Positions 1 through 7,849 of a DNA stretch of 15,444 nt are shown piece by piece; the stretch's first letter is position 1; every line of letters starts with the position of its first letter. Both the position numbers and the translations under genes were made by a program. Source of the DNA: an uncultured Bacteroidales bacterium (lineage in GTDB: Bacteria > Bacteroidota > Bacteroidia > Bacteroidales > Muribaculaceae); contig URNY01000051.1 in NCBI GenBank assembly GCA_900549375.1, positions 1 to 15,444 on the forward strand, read 5' to 3'. A model generated the notes under the pieces. It ran no database searches. It was not told the DNA's origin and saw only the letters and a program-made list of their open reading frames with translations.

Positions 1-1208
1 ACCGGACGCGACGATGTGAGCCACGGCTGCTGGTAATAATCATGCTGCCAGTTGCCCGCAAGCGTATTGAGCCGGCTGCCGCCCAACAGATGGACATAGA
101 GCGACACCGGACCTGCCGTCCAGTCCACCTTCACATCCGGAGCGACATGCAGGAAATTATAGCGGTCGTCCCGGTCGCCTGCGTTGAATGCGAAATCAAT
201 CTCCGCGCCCACACGAACCTTCAGCCGGTTGCGCGTAAAGCTATAATAAGGTGTAAGCTTCACTACCCCATAATCATCTGGCACATTCACAAAAAGACCT
301 CCATCGGGGGTTTCCCCGGCATAGAGCATGATGTCGGCATCCAGATCCACGCCGAACGCCGAACCGGACGAGGAGGGGAAAATGATGCCCGCATTCAGCG
401 AGATATCCGTCTCGCGACCTCCGTGATAGCGACCCAACATCGGATCATCGAGCACCGACGGATTACCTATGTAGGGTATGTACGCGCCATAGGCCGAACG
501 ATAGCCGAAATATCTTACCCCGGCTCCGGCCATCCATGAGATATCGTCATGGCGCGAAGGGGATTCCCATGTAAAACGGGCCGACACATCGTTGAGCGTC
601 TGCGTCGGAGCCGCCATCTTCTCATCGGGCAATGCGGCATACCATGTAGGATTATAGCCGTAATAATTGAAATTGCCGATATGCCAGTCCACGGCTCCGG
701 AAAGGGTTCCCTTTCCGGCGAAGTCATGCTTTCCGTAGACGCCGAGCGTCTCGTCGTAACGCTCCATACGGTTGTCGGCTGTCAGCGGCGAAAGCTTCGG
801 CTTCCATAGCGAAGTGGAATTATGCTGGAGGCGCACGCCGACAGTTGTCTGCGGCGTCTGCATGAAACGATAGCCCGCGCTCAACGTGGTGTTGAGCCAT
901 GAGCCCGCCCCCAGCTCGAGATAACCGCGCTTGTCGGAGAAAAAGCGATCGGCGCGCCAGCCGGTGGCCGGGAGGGGAAGAAGCCGCGGAGCGAAAGCCG
1001 CCGGCACACTCTTCGAATCATAGGCGAGCGGGTTGCTTTCAAGCGAGAACTTCACCGCTTTGGGAAAAGTATTGATGCGGTCGAGGCGGAACACCTCCGG
1101 CACATACTTTCCCTCCACGCTTATCGACTGGTTATATTGGGCCGACGCCGGCAGCCACGCGGCAGCCAGCAGGGCGCAAATCATTGTCTTATGATTGGTC
1201 ATGTTCAT
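1..1208 (-). CDS. Outer-membrane beta-barrel protein, TonB-receptor-like without plug (partial, 3' end off left edge)
   Basis: 402 codons are visible and the frame stays open to the left edge, so the C-terminus is missing. The N-terminus is a Sec signal peptide of about 23 residues ending ASA before Gln24. A short linker with VEGKYVPEVFRLDRIN follows, then alternating polar/aromatic strands typical of an outer-membrane barrel (for example YLELGAGSWLNTTLSAGYRF and VGVRLQHNSTSLW). I see no carboxypeptidase-like or plug domain before the strands, so although such proteins are often labelled TonB-dependent receptors, it looks like a bare barrel; the missing part could change that. The ATG at 1208 overlaps the TGA of the upstream TPR gene (ATGA), which suggests translational coupling. 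A second in-frame ATG at 1202 is an alternative start. The substrate is unknown. A partnership with the TPR protein is inferred from the overlap only. Confidence 0.75.
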   Translation of the reverse strand, partial: MNMTNHKTMICALLAAAWLPASAQYNQSISVEGKYVPEVFRLDRINTFPKAVKFSLESNPLAYDSKSVPAAFAPRLLPLPATGWRADRFFSDKRGYLELGAGSWLNTTLSAGYRFMQTPQTTVGVRLQHNSTSLWKPKLSPLTADNRMERYDETLGVYGKHDFAGKGTLSGAVDWHIGNFNYYGYNPTWYAALPDEKMAAPTQTLNDVSARFTWESPSRHDDISWMAGAGVRYFGYRSAYGAYIPYIGNPSVLDDPMLGRYHGGRETDISLNAGIIFPSSSGSAFGVDLDADIMLYAGETPDGGLFVNVPDDYGVVKLTPYYSFTRNRLKVRVGAEIDFAFNAGDRDDRYNFLHVAPDVKVDWTAGPVSLYVHLLGGSRLNTLAGNWQHDYYQQPWLTSSRP

Positions 1209-4200
1209 TTCTTTTTATTGCCGGTAGACTTCTTATTGCCGGTGTCATTCTTGTTGCTGATGGCCTTGAGCCGCGAATTAATGCCGTCGAGAATCTCCCG
1301 CTCGTCGCCGGGATAATTCTCTTTCAGGCTTTGCAGATATTCCTTTGCAAGGTAAGCCTTCCCCTGAGCTGTATAGGCATCGGCGAGCACGAGGAATCCG
1401 CGGGCAAGCTGCAGACTGTGGGGAGTACCCGCCTCGGTGAATTCAAGCATCGCCTTTTCAGCTTTGGCAAACTCTCGACGGTTGAGATAGTATTGTCCCA
1501 ACTCGACTGCGGCCTGTGCACCGGCCTCGCCTGAGGGATTGGCGGCCAACTCGCCGAGCAAGGCCGTTCCCTCGCTATCCCGTTTCATGCGGATAAGGGC
1601 GAGCGCTTCGACAAGGCGCATGTCATCGGCAGTCTCAGGAGCGAGTCCGCCGCTGTTGCGGGCCCTTCGGGCGTAAGCCACACGCTCGCTGTCGTCGGCC
1701 GACGTGCGGGCCACGCCGGCGAGGGCGTCGGCCATGAAATCGGTGTCGCCGGTCTTTTCAAGTTCCTTATATACGGCTGCGGCATCGGCGGCACGCCCCG
1801 GAATATCGTTTTCGAGAATCTCGGCGCGCATCATCAGCGCTTCGGGATATTGCACGGAATGCGGACGGTCTGTAGCGATTCGGCTCAAAGCGGCCTCTGC
1901 CTCTGCGAAATCGCCGGTAGCGCGTCGCGACTGGGCGATGTCGAGGAGCGCCGCGGCAAGATATTTGCCGTCGGGATAATCGCGGACATAATTCTGAAGC
2001 AGACGTATGTTCGACATATCGTCGGCGTATGCGGTCTCGGCGCCGTCGAAGGCAAGCTGTTCCATCTCGTCGGCATCCAACTGCGCGGCTTCGGGAACGG
2101 TCCGTAGGAACGCGGCATACTCGGCCAAGGTGCCGTTCGACGCGCAATATTTACGCAGATCTTCATTGGCAAGCTGGGCCTCTTCGCTCGACGGCCAGTT
2201 GCGGATGATCCCGCGATAGGTCTCGGCGGCTTTCTCGCGGTCGCCTGTCTTCGAATAACTTATCGCGAGATTGAGCATGGCCTTGCGGGCCTGGGCAGAG
2301 CGGGGATACTCCTCGGCGAGGCTTGCGAACGCCTCTTTGGCCCGGGCGTTGTCGTCGAGCGCCTCATAGGTCAATGCCTTTTCGAGCAATGCGTTCGGCA
2401 TCCATTTCGAGCCGGGATAACGCTTCTGCATCTCGCCGAGTTCCTTCAATTTCCCTTTCACATCGCCTCCTAAGCCGGTCATCACCGCATGTCGGTAGGC
2501 GGCATAATCCGCATCGGAAGCGCCGCGCTCGATAGCGTCGGCATATGCCCTGCGGGCCGAACGGTAGTCGCCCGTATAATACCGGCAGTCAGCCATGCGC
2601 ACAATGGCGTCGGCCAATAATGCCGCGGGCAATGCCGGCCGTGCATCCACTGCCTTCGCGAATTCTCCGGCGGCCGCCGAATATTTCTCCTGCATATACT
2701 CGGCGTATGCGAGGTCGTAGAGAGCCAGCGTGCGGTTCGACCCGGCCGGCTCACTCTTCAGGAATGCAGAATAAGCGTTTGCGGCTTTGCCATATTCTCC
2801 CAATGAATAGCGGGCGTCGCCCAGCCAGAAGCGGGCCTGCTCGGCAAGCTTGCGGTCGTGGCGCGCAAGTTCGATGGAACGCTCCAGATAGGAAGCGGCC
2901 TCCGAAGCCCGGCCGTTGGTCATCGACTCGATACCGAGTTCATAAAGCACCTTCTGCTTGGCGGCCATGACGCTTGCCGACGGATTTTTGATGCGCTCGA
3001 TATTCTTGAGAGCCTTGGCGTAATCCCGCTCGTTATAATAAGCCGTGGCGAGATATTCCTCCACTTTCGGAGTGTATTCCGAATGGGGGTAATCGCGGAT
3101 AAAGCCTTCGAGGAGGTCTACCGACGATGAGAATGGCACCTTCCCGCCGCGCGTCACGGCAGCCACATAGTTATATAAAGCCGTCTCGCTAACGTTGCTG
3201 TCGTAGCCCTTGCGGGCGGCTTTCTCGAAAGCCATCGCCGCCGCGTCGTCGTTGCCTGTTGCCACATCGCACTGTCCCATGTAGAGCCATGCGCTCTGCG
3301 CTATGTCGTTGTCCAGCTCGGTGAGGGTTGAGAACCGCTCGGATGCAGCTTCGTAATCACCTTCGTCATAGTCGGTGACGCCGAGGGCATAGACGGCGTC
3401 GGAGGCAGGATTGGCGGGCGTGGAGTCCATATATCGCCGCAACAGTTTGCGGGCGCGGCTGTATTCGCCGAGCTTGAAAAGGCTCAGGCCCGTCACTCGG
3501 CAGAGTTCGGGCGTCAGCTCGGGATCATCGAGATTCCGCAGAATATTCTCACCCTCGCGGGCCACTTTTTCGAATTCGCCGCGCGTATAGTCGATCTGAG
3601 TCATGTAATACGCTGACTCCAGACCTTTCTTTCCTCCCCTCACTTTCGAGAAGAGGGAATAAGCCTTGTCGTAATCGCCTTCGATATAATCGAGATAGGC
3701 ACTGTAGAAAGTGTATGCTTCCCGGTATTCGCCATTGTCTCTCAAAGCATTGAGCGATTCGCGTGCCTCGGCGAAGTGTCCGGTCTTGATGCGGCATAAC
3801 GTCAGCCGGTAGCAATAGAGAGGATACTCCGTGCGGTTCAGTCGTCCGGCATCTATTTCCGAATACTCCGTGAGGGCTTCGGGCCACTGATGACTGAAGA
3901 AATAGTAATCGGCTACGGCCATGCGGGCGGCAAGCGCTTTAGACAATGCCGGATACTCGCGCACGAATTCCCGCAAGAGACGCAGACATTCGGCATCCCC
4001 CCTTTCATAATATGCTTTTGCGAGCATGAATACATATTCCTCCTCGTCGGCCGGTGCGAGATCCACTCCTTCGGTATGGAGTATTCTCAGCTGGTCGATC
4101 ACTCCTCCGTAATTTCCGGAGGCGAGCATTGTCCGGGCTCGCTCGAGATAGCCGGCGGCCTGCGGCGAGAAACGCTCGGGCAGCGTGGCGTTTGCCGGCG

Positions 4201-4267
4201 CAGCACCGGCCAGAATCGCGGCAATCGCCGGGGCAGCCAATATGCGTTTTGTTATATTGTTAGCCAT
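1205..4267 (-). CDS. Exported tetratricopeptide-repeat protein, 1020 residues
   Basis: The protein begins with a signal peptide (basic KR at 7-8, Ala-rich core, probable cleavage ANA/TL after residue 27). There is no lipobox Cys, so it should be a soluble periplasmic protein. Nearly all the rest is TPR-like helical pairs of about 34-40 residues, roughly twenty of them, with the usual small-residue/Tyr pattern (for example ALYDLAYAEYMQEKYSAAAG, YYLNRREFAKAEKAM). The C-terminus is a Lys-rich tail made of two copies of TGNKK. An in-frame TTG at 4285 would add six residues, but the ATG at 4267 gives a clean signal peptide and is preferred. The gene lies 55 bases after fbp and overlaps the barrel gene by 4 bases. 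TPR solenoids are protein-binding scaffolds; a role in assembling or stabilising the barrel partner is inference. I do not recognise a named family. Confidence 0.85.
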   Translation of the reverse strand: MANNITKRILAAPAIAAILAGAAPANATLPERFSPQAAGYLERARTMLASGNYGGVIDQLRILHTEGVDLAPADEEEYVFMLAKAYYERGDAECLRLLREFVREYPALSKALAARMAVADYYFFSHQWPEALTEYSEIDAGRLNRTEYPLYCYRLTLCRIKTGHFAEARESLNALRDNGEYREAYTFYSAYLDYIEGDYDKAYSLFSKVRGGKKGLESAYYMTQIDYTRGEFEKVAREGENILRNLDDPELTPELCRVTGLSLFKLGEYSRARKLLRRYMDSTPANPASDAVYALGVTDYDEGDYEAASERFSTLTELDNDIAQSAWLYMGQCDVATGNDDAAAMAFEKAARKGYDSNVSETALYNYVAAVTRGGKVPFSSSVDLLEGFIRDYPHSEYTPKVEEYLATAYYNERDYAKALKNIERIKNPSASVMAAKQKVLYELGIESMTNGRASEAASYLERSIELARHDRKLAEQARFWLGDARYSLGEYGKAANAYSAFLKSEPAGSNRTLALYDLAYAEYMQEKYSAAAGEFAKAVDARPALPAALLADAIVRMADCRYYTGDYRSARRAYADAIERGASDADYAAYRHAVMTGLGGDVKGKLKELGEMQKRYPGSKWMPNALLEKALTYEALDDNARAKEAFASLAEEYPRSAQARKAMLNLAISYSKTGDREKAAETYRGIIRNWPSSEEAQLANEDLRKYCASNGTLAEYAAFLRTVPEAAQLDADEMEQLAFDGAETAYADDMSNIRLLQNYVRDYPDGKYLAAALLDIAQSRRATGDFAEAEAALSRIATDRPHSVQYPEALMMRAEILENDIPGRAADAAAVYKELEKTGDTDFMADALAGVARTSADDSERVAYARRARNSGGLAPETADDMRLVEALALIRMKRDSEGTALLGELAANPSGEAGAQAAVELGQYYLNRREFAKAEKAMLEFTEAGTPHSLQLARGFLVLADAYTAQGKAYLAKEYLQSLKENYPGDEREILDGINSRLKAISNKNDTGNKKSTGNKKK
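1211..1243 (-). repeat. Two 15-nt repeats encoding the TGNKK tail of the TPR protein
   Basis: Positions 1229-1243 and 1211-1225 (minus strand) each encode Thr-Gly-Asn-Lys-Lys, with 14 of 15 bases identical and a period of 18. Together they form the basic C-terminal tail of the TPR protein just before its stop codon. This looks like a small in-frame duplication, which could vary in copy number between strains. Confidence 0.8.
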
Positions 4268-4322
4268 AATGAGCTTGTTGTTCAATTATTTATTAGGAAA
4301 GAGTCTCGTGAATATCCTGCTG

Positions 4323-6317
4323 TCAGTGACGCTCCTTCAATATTCCGTGGCGGAAAGCATAGAGCAGTTCCGTCAGTTCATCGATCTGAGCCTGCAGCTC
4401 TTTCCCCTTGTCGGTGTCACGCACGCGCATCCGGTGGCGCGACAGCTCCACAATCTGCGTGGTCGACACGATGTCGGTGCCGTTTCTCACTGCCTCTTCG
4501 GCCGATGTGAATGGCTCATGCTGCACGAGCTGAAACCCGCTGCTATGGAACACAAGGGTATAGCCGGCAATGCCGGTGGTGCGGTGGTAGGCTTTGGCAA
4601 AACCGCCGTCGATCACCATCAGCTTACCGTTGGCACGTATCGGCGATTCACCTTTGGCGGCCCGCACGGGCACATGCCCGTTGATGATATGCCGGTGCTC
4701 CCCTTCCACTCCGAATGCATCGAGAATCATGTCGCAGATTTCCTCGTTGTTGCGGAGCTTGAAATACCATCCCTTCTCTTCATGATGGGTTTCCGGGGCA
4801 TCGATGAAATAGCGTTCGAAGGTGGCCATCTTCGATTTGTCGAACAATGGAGAATCCGGGCCGCACCAGAGATACCAGAAATAATCGCGGGCAAAGGCGC
4901 GGCGTTCCGGGGTTGAATCATCGTTGAAGGCTTCCCGCATCGTCATGCCGATCTTGTGGAGCAGTTCACGCCCTTTATAGGAATGGCCTCCCACCTCCAC
5001 CTCTTTCAGACTGCCGTCTTCGTTCAGAGGCAGCGAAGCGTGAAAGAGCAGATTGGAATTATAGATACCATACATGCATCCGTTGGAGAAGAGACATTCG
5101 ATATGGCGCTGCAACTTGTCGCTGACGCCGAATGAATGATGAAGCTTATCCACCAGTTCCCGCTCCTCGGCCGAGAGAGCCGTAGGATCGTCCGGGTCGA
5201 GAGTGGGGAAGTTTTTGTCGTTCAATGGATATTCCTTACCTTCCACAGTCACGGTTCCCTTTCTAAGGTCGATGGCCGAAAGCAGGTCGCGTTTCTCGAG
5301 ACCCCATTCGGGATGCGCTTTGGCCATGGCGGCCTCCAGTTTGAACTGTATCACGGATATAGCCTTGTGCATGCGGGCGATAAGCATCTTTGTCTTTTCG
5401 CTCACCTCCTCTTCGTTGGCCAGCGTCGGCATGAACCGTTCGCAGGGATCGTCGCCGTATGTCTCCATGGCGAACGTGGCCAATGGCACGAGATTTATGC
5501 CGTAGCCATCCTCGAGAGTAGCCATGTTGCCGTAGCGCAGCGAGAGCCTCAGCACGTTTGCCATACAGCAGTCGTTGCCGGCGGCCGCCCCCATCCAGAG
5601 AGCGTCGTGGTTGCCCCATTGTATGTCGAAGCGCCCGTAGCCGCAGAGGATATCCATGATTATATGCGCGCCCGGTCCCCGGTCAAATATATCGCCGAGA
5701 ATATGGAGCTGGTCGATGCTCAGACGCTGGATCACGTTGCAAAGAGCAGTGACGAACTCGTCGGCCTGACCGGTGGAGATGATGGTCTCTATGATACGCG
5801 AGAAATAGGCTTGCTTGTCATCGTCGGAGGGGGATTCATGCAGAAGCTCCTCGATGATATAGGCGAACTCGCGCGGCAGGGATTTGCGCACTTTCGAGCG
5901 CGTATATTTCGAGGATACCGACTGACATACCTTTATAAGCTTGTGGAGAGTTATGTTATAGAAATCCGTAAGATCGCTCTCGGAGGCATGGATGAGCTGA
6001 AGCTTCCTCTCGGGATAGTAGATGAGCGAGCAAAGCTCGCGTATCTCCTGCTCGCGCAATGACGTTCCGAAAATTTCCGTCACTTTTCGCTTGATATTGC
6101 CCGATGCGTTCTTGAGGATATGGCGGAAGGCCTCGTGCTCCCCGTGGATATCGGCCAGGAAGTGCTCCGTCCCTTTGGGGAGGTTGAGAATCGCTTCCAG
6201 ATTGATGATTTCAGTGGAAGCGGCGCTCACATTCGGGAACGACTGCGAAAGGAGCTCGAGCACCCTGCGGTCGTTCTCAACCTGTGTTTCAGATATGTTT
6301 CTGGATAATGGTGTCAT
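4323..6317 (-). CDS. fbp: Fructose-1,6-bisphosphatase, class III
   Basis: The enzyme hydrolyses fructose 1,6-bisphosphate to fructose 6-phosphate, the committed gluconeogenic step, in the cytoplasm. It has 664 residues, near the length of the B. subtilis type (about 670). Metallophosphatase motifs appear in order: DIHGEH (56-61), GDIFDRGPG (208-216), QWGNHD (233-238), INGHVPV with His548, then VIDGGF. These supply the expected metal-binding Asp, Asn and His residues. The reading frame extends 37 codons further upstream, but the -7 element at 6354-6347 lies inside that extension. The ATG at 6317, about 20 bases after the expected transcription start, is therefore the real start. The gene is first on the strand and probably co-transcribed with the TPR and barrel genes, although a metabolic enzyme heading envelope genes may only reflect shared transcription. 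Confidence 0.95.
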   Translation of the reverse strand: MTPLSRNISETQVENDRRVLELLSQSFPNVSAASTEIINLEAILNLPKGTEHFLADIHGEHEAFRHILKNASGNIKRKVTEIFGTSLREQEIRELCSLIYYPERKLQLIHASESDLTDFYNITLHKLIKVCQSVSSKYTRSKVRKSLPREFAYIIEELLHESPSDDDKQAYFSRIIETIISTGQADEFVTALCNVIQRLSIDQLHILGDIFDRGPGAHIIMDILCGYGRFDIQWGNHDALWMGAAAGNDCCMANVLRLSLRYGNMATLEDGYGINLVPLATFAMETYGDDPCERFMPTLANEEEVSEKTKMLIARMHKAISVIQFKLEAAMAKAHPEWGLEKRDLLSAIDLRKGTVTVEGKEYPLNDKNFPTLDPDDPTALSAEERELVDKLHHSFGVSDKLQRHIECLFSNGCMYGIYNSNLLFHASLPLNEDGSLKEVEVGGHSYKGRELLHKIGMTMREAFNDDSTPERRAFARDYFWYLWCGPDSPLFDKSKMATFERYFIDAPETHHEEKGWYFKLRNNEEICDMILDAFGVEGEHRHIINGHVPVRAAKGESPIRANGKLMVIDGGFAKAYHRTTGIAGYTLVFHSSGFQLVQHEPFTSAEEAVRNGTDIVSTTQIVELSRHRMRVRDTDKGKELQAQIDELTELLYAFRHGILKERH

Positions 6318-6346
6318 ATTTATATTGTCGTGAAACAACTTCACTG

Positions 6347-6354
6347 CAAAGATA
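6347..6354 (-). promoter_or_regulatory. Bacteroidetes -7 promoter element of fbp
   Basis: On the minus strand the site reads TATCTTTG followed by CA, an exact match to the Bacteroidetes sigma-ABfr -7 consensus TAnnTTTG. It lies 29 bases before the fbp ATG. I see no TTG at the expected -33 distance, so recognition may rest on the -7 element, or a regulator may help. The position rules out the longer TTG/ATG upstream reading of fbp. Confidence 0.65.
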
Positions 6355-6450
6355 ATAAAAAGAAATGAACCCGCGTCGCTCCACGGGCGTTTTAGCAATG
6401 AACTCGACCCAATAAGAGGACTCAGCAATACAAATTAAACTTTAAAAATT

Positions 6451-6753
6451 ATGGATACCAACAAACTTAAAGATCTGCTCGGTAAAAAAGGTGTGGCGCT
6501 TGTGGAATTTTATGCGTCATGGTGTCCTCACTGCCATAGGATGATGCCTGTTGTCGATGATATCCGCGCTTTGATGGATGGACAGGCCGAAGTCTATCAG
6601 TTCGACATCGACGAGAATTCTGAACTCGCCAATGAGCTTGGTGTCACATCCGTACCGACGTTCATCGTTTACCGCGACGACCGGGAGACCTGGCGCGCAT
6701 CGGGAGAGATGGACGGCAACATCATCGTCTCCCATATTCAGGAAACCCTCTGA
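6451..6753 (+). CDS. Small cytoplasmic thioredoxin-family protein (WCPHC)
   Basis: This is a 100-residue single thioredoxin fold. The active site is W24-C25-P26-H27-C28 inside VEFYASWCPHC, and the cis-proline is at P69 in TSVPTF; both are where thioredoxins have them. The CPHC centre differs from the CGPC of general thioredoxin, which would be expected to shift the redox potential (family knowledge, not measured here). There is no signal peptide or membrane segment, so it should be cytoplasmic. The ATG has an A/T-rich leader (TTTAAAAATT), normal for Bacteroidetes. The gene is divergent from fbp, 133 bases away, and 66 bases upstream of the VKOR gene on the same strand. Shared function in thiol redox with that neighbour is plausible. 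I found no clear TAnnTTTG promoter for it. Confidence 0.93.
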   Translation: MDTNKLKDLLGKKGVALVEFYASWCPHCHRMMPVVDDIRALMDGQAEVYQFDIDENSELANELGVTSVPTFIVYRDDRETWRASGEMDGNIIVSHIQETL

Positions 6754-6819
6754 AATCACCACCTCTGAAACACCCTCTATCCTTAAATCTACTTCTACTT
6801 TGCTAAAATCAAAACTGTC

Positions 6820-7836
6820 TTGACTATTTTTTCTGAATATCTGGGGCTGCTCGGCGTGCCGCATACGCGCGACAACAGCGACAAGGCATTCCATGAGATG
6901 CCGTTCAAGTCGCTGTTCGGCTTCTCGCGGCTCCTCAATTCCTACGGCATCGAGACGCGAGGTGTCAGGGTTGCCGACAAAGGGGATCTGAGGCGCCTGC
7001 CGCTCCCTTTTCTGGCGCAGGAAGGTAGTGGGTTCGTAATTGTTACCGGCTTCACCGACAATCATGACGGTGGTCAGCAGATAGTGAACTATATATATTA
7101 CAGCCAGAAGAAAAGCATGCCGTTCGACCGCTTCAACGAGCAGTGGAGCGGCGTGGCTCTTCTCGCCAAGCCCGGCCCCGATGCGAAAGAGCCCGACTAT
7201 GCCCGCCATCGGTTTTATGAAATAGCCGCTATGGTTAAGCGTTGGCTGCTTATAGCCTGCGTAGTCTTCCTCGCCGTATGCGGCTTCATCTACGCCGGAC
7301 TGTGGCGCAACCTTTCCACAATCCTGCTCACGGCCGTCGACTTCGCCGGACTCGGCGTCACATGGCTGTTGATTCTCAAATCTTTGAAAGTCAGCAGCAA
7401 GTCGGCCGACAGGATTTGCGGAGTGTTGCAGCAGCATGGCTGCGACACCGTGCTCGAACAGAAAGCGTCCTCCTTCTTCGGTCTGTTCGGATGGAGCGAG
7501 GTCGGATTTGCTTATTTCAGCATCTCTACCCTGGCACTCTTCCTATTCCCCGGAGAGATCCGATGGCTGGCTCTTGCCAACGGATGCTGCCTGCCGTTCA
7601 CCGTCTGGAGCATCTGGTATCAGAAATTCCGCATCAAGACATGGTGCACGCTCTGCGTCACCACCCAATGCCTCCTCTGGCTACAATTCTTCTGCTACTT
7701 CTTCGGCGGGATGTGGCACGGCATCTTCCCGCTGCGCCTCCCACTCTTTATGCTCGGCGCAGCCTACCTGGCAGCTTTGCTCGCCATCAACGCCGTGATG
7801 ACCTTCATCAAAAAGCGCACACTCCCCGTCGCCTAA
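6820..7836 (+). CDS. Vitamin K epoxide reductase-family membrane protein with degenerate C39-like N-terminal domain
   Basis: The protein has 338 residues. Residues 1-118 resemble a bacteriocin-processing C39 peptidase fold (LLNSYGIETRGVRV, then FVIVTGF and WSGVALLAKPG). There is no Cys before residue 147, and the catalytic His position before VIVTG is not His, so this domain should be inactive. Residues 141-327 hold about six hydrophobic segments. The VKOR signature is present: the loop pair C200/C208 and the membrane-face CxxC at C276/C279 (WCTLC). VKOR proteins pass electrons from thioredoxin-like partners to quinone and so make disulfides outside the cytoplasm. The only sensible start is TTG at 6820: an in-frame stop lies at 6784, no ATG falls between, and the next Met (residue 27) would cut the C39 domain. 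It sits between a thioredoxin gene and a small ORF. Confidence 0.87.
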   Translation: MTIFSEYLGLLGVPHTRDNSDKAFHEMPFKSLFGFSRLLNSYGIETRGVRVADKGDLRRLPLPFLAQEGSGFVIVTGFTDNHDGGQQIVNYIYYSQKKSMPFDRFNEQWSGVALLAKPGPDAKEPDYARHRFYEIAAMVKRWLLIACVVFLAVCGFIYAGLWRNLSTILLTAVDFAGLGVTWLLILKSLKVSSKSADRICGVLQQHGCDTVLEQKASSFFGLFGWSEVGFAYFSISTLALFLFPGEIRWLALANGCCLPFTVWSIWYQKFRIKTWCTLCVTTQCLLWLQFFCYFFGGMWHGIFPLRLPLFMLGAAYLAALLAINAVMTFIKKRTLPVA

Positions 7837-7849
7837 TAAAAACTTCGCT

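Noticed and set aside
4268..4322. A separate promoter for the TPR gene
   Set aside because: The region is A/T-rich but contains no TAnnTTTG; TAATTG is the closest match and is too weak.
5136..6062. Long open frame (308 codons) on the plus strand opposite fbp
   Set aside because: The minus strand encodes an intact class III fructose-bisphosphatase with all motifs; the antisense product matches nothing I recognise.
6371..6395. Inverted CCCG/CGGG near the fbp-thioredoxin gap as a terminator
   Set aside because: Only four pairs with a following mismatch, and no gene ends there.
6517..7437. Open frame on the minus strand opposite the thioredoxin and VKOR genes
   Set aside because: It spans two recognisable plus-strand genes and their gap, and its product has no domain features.
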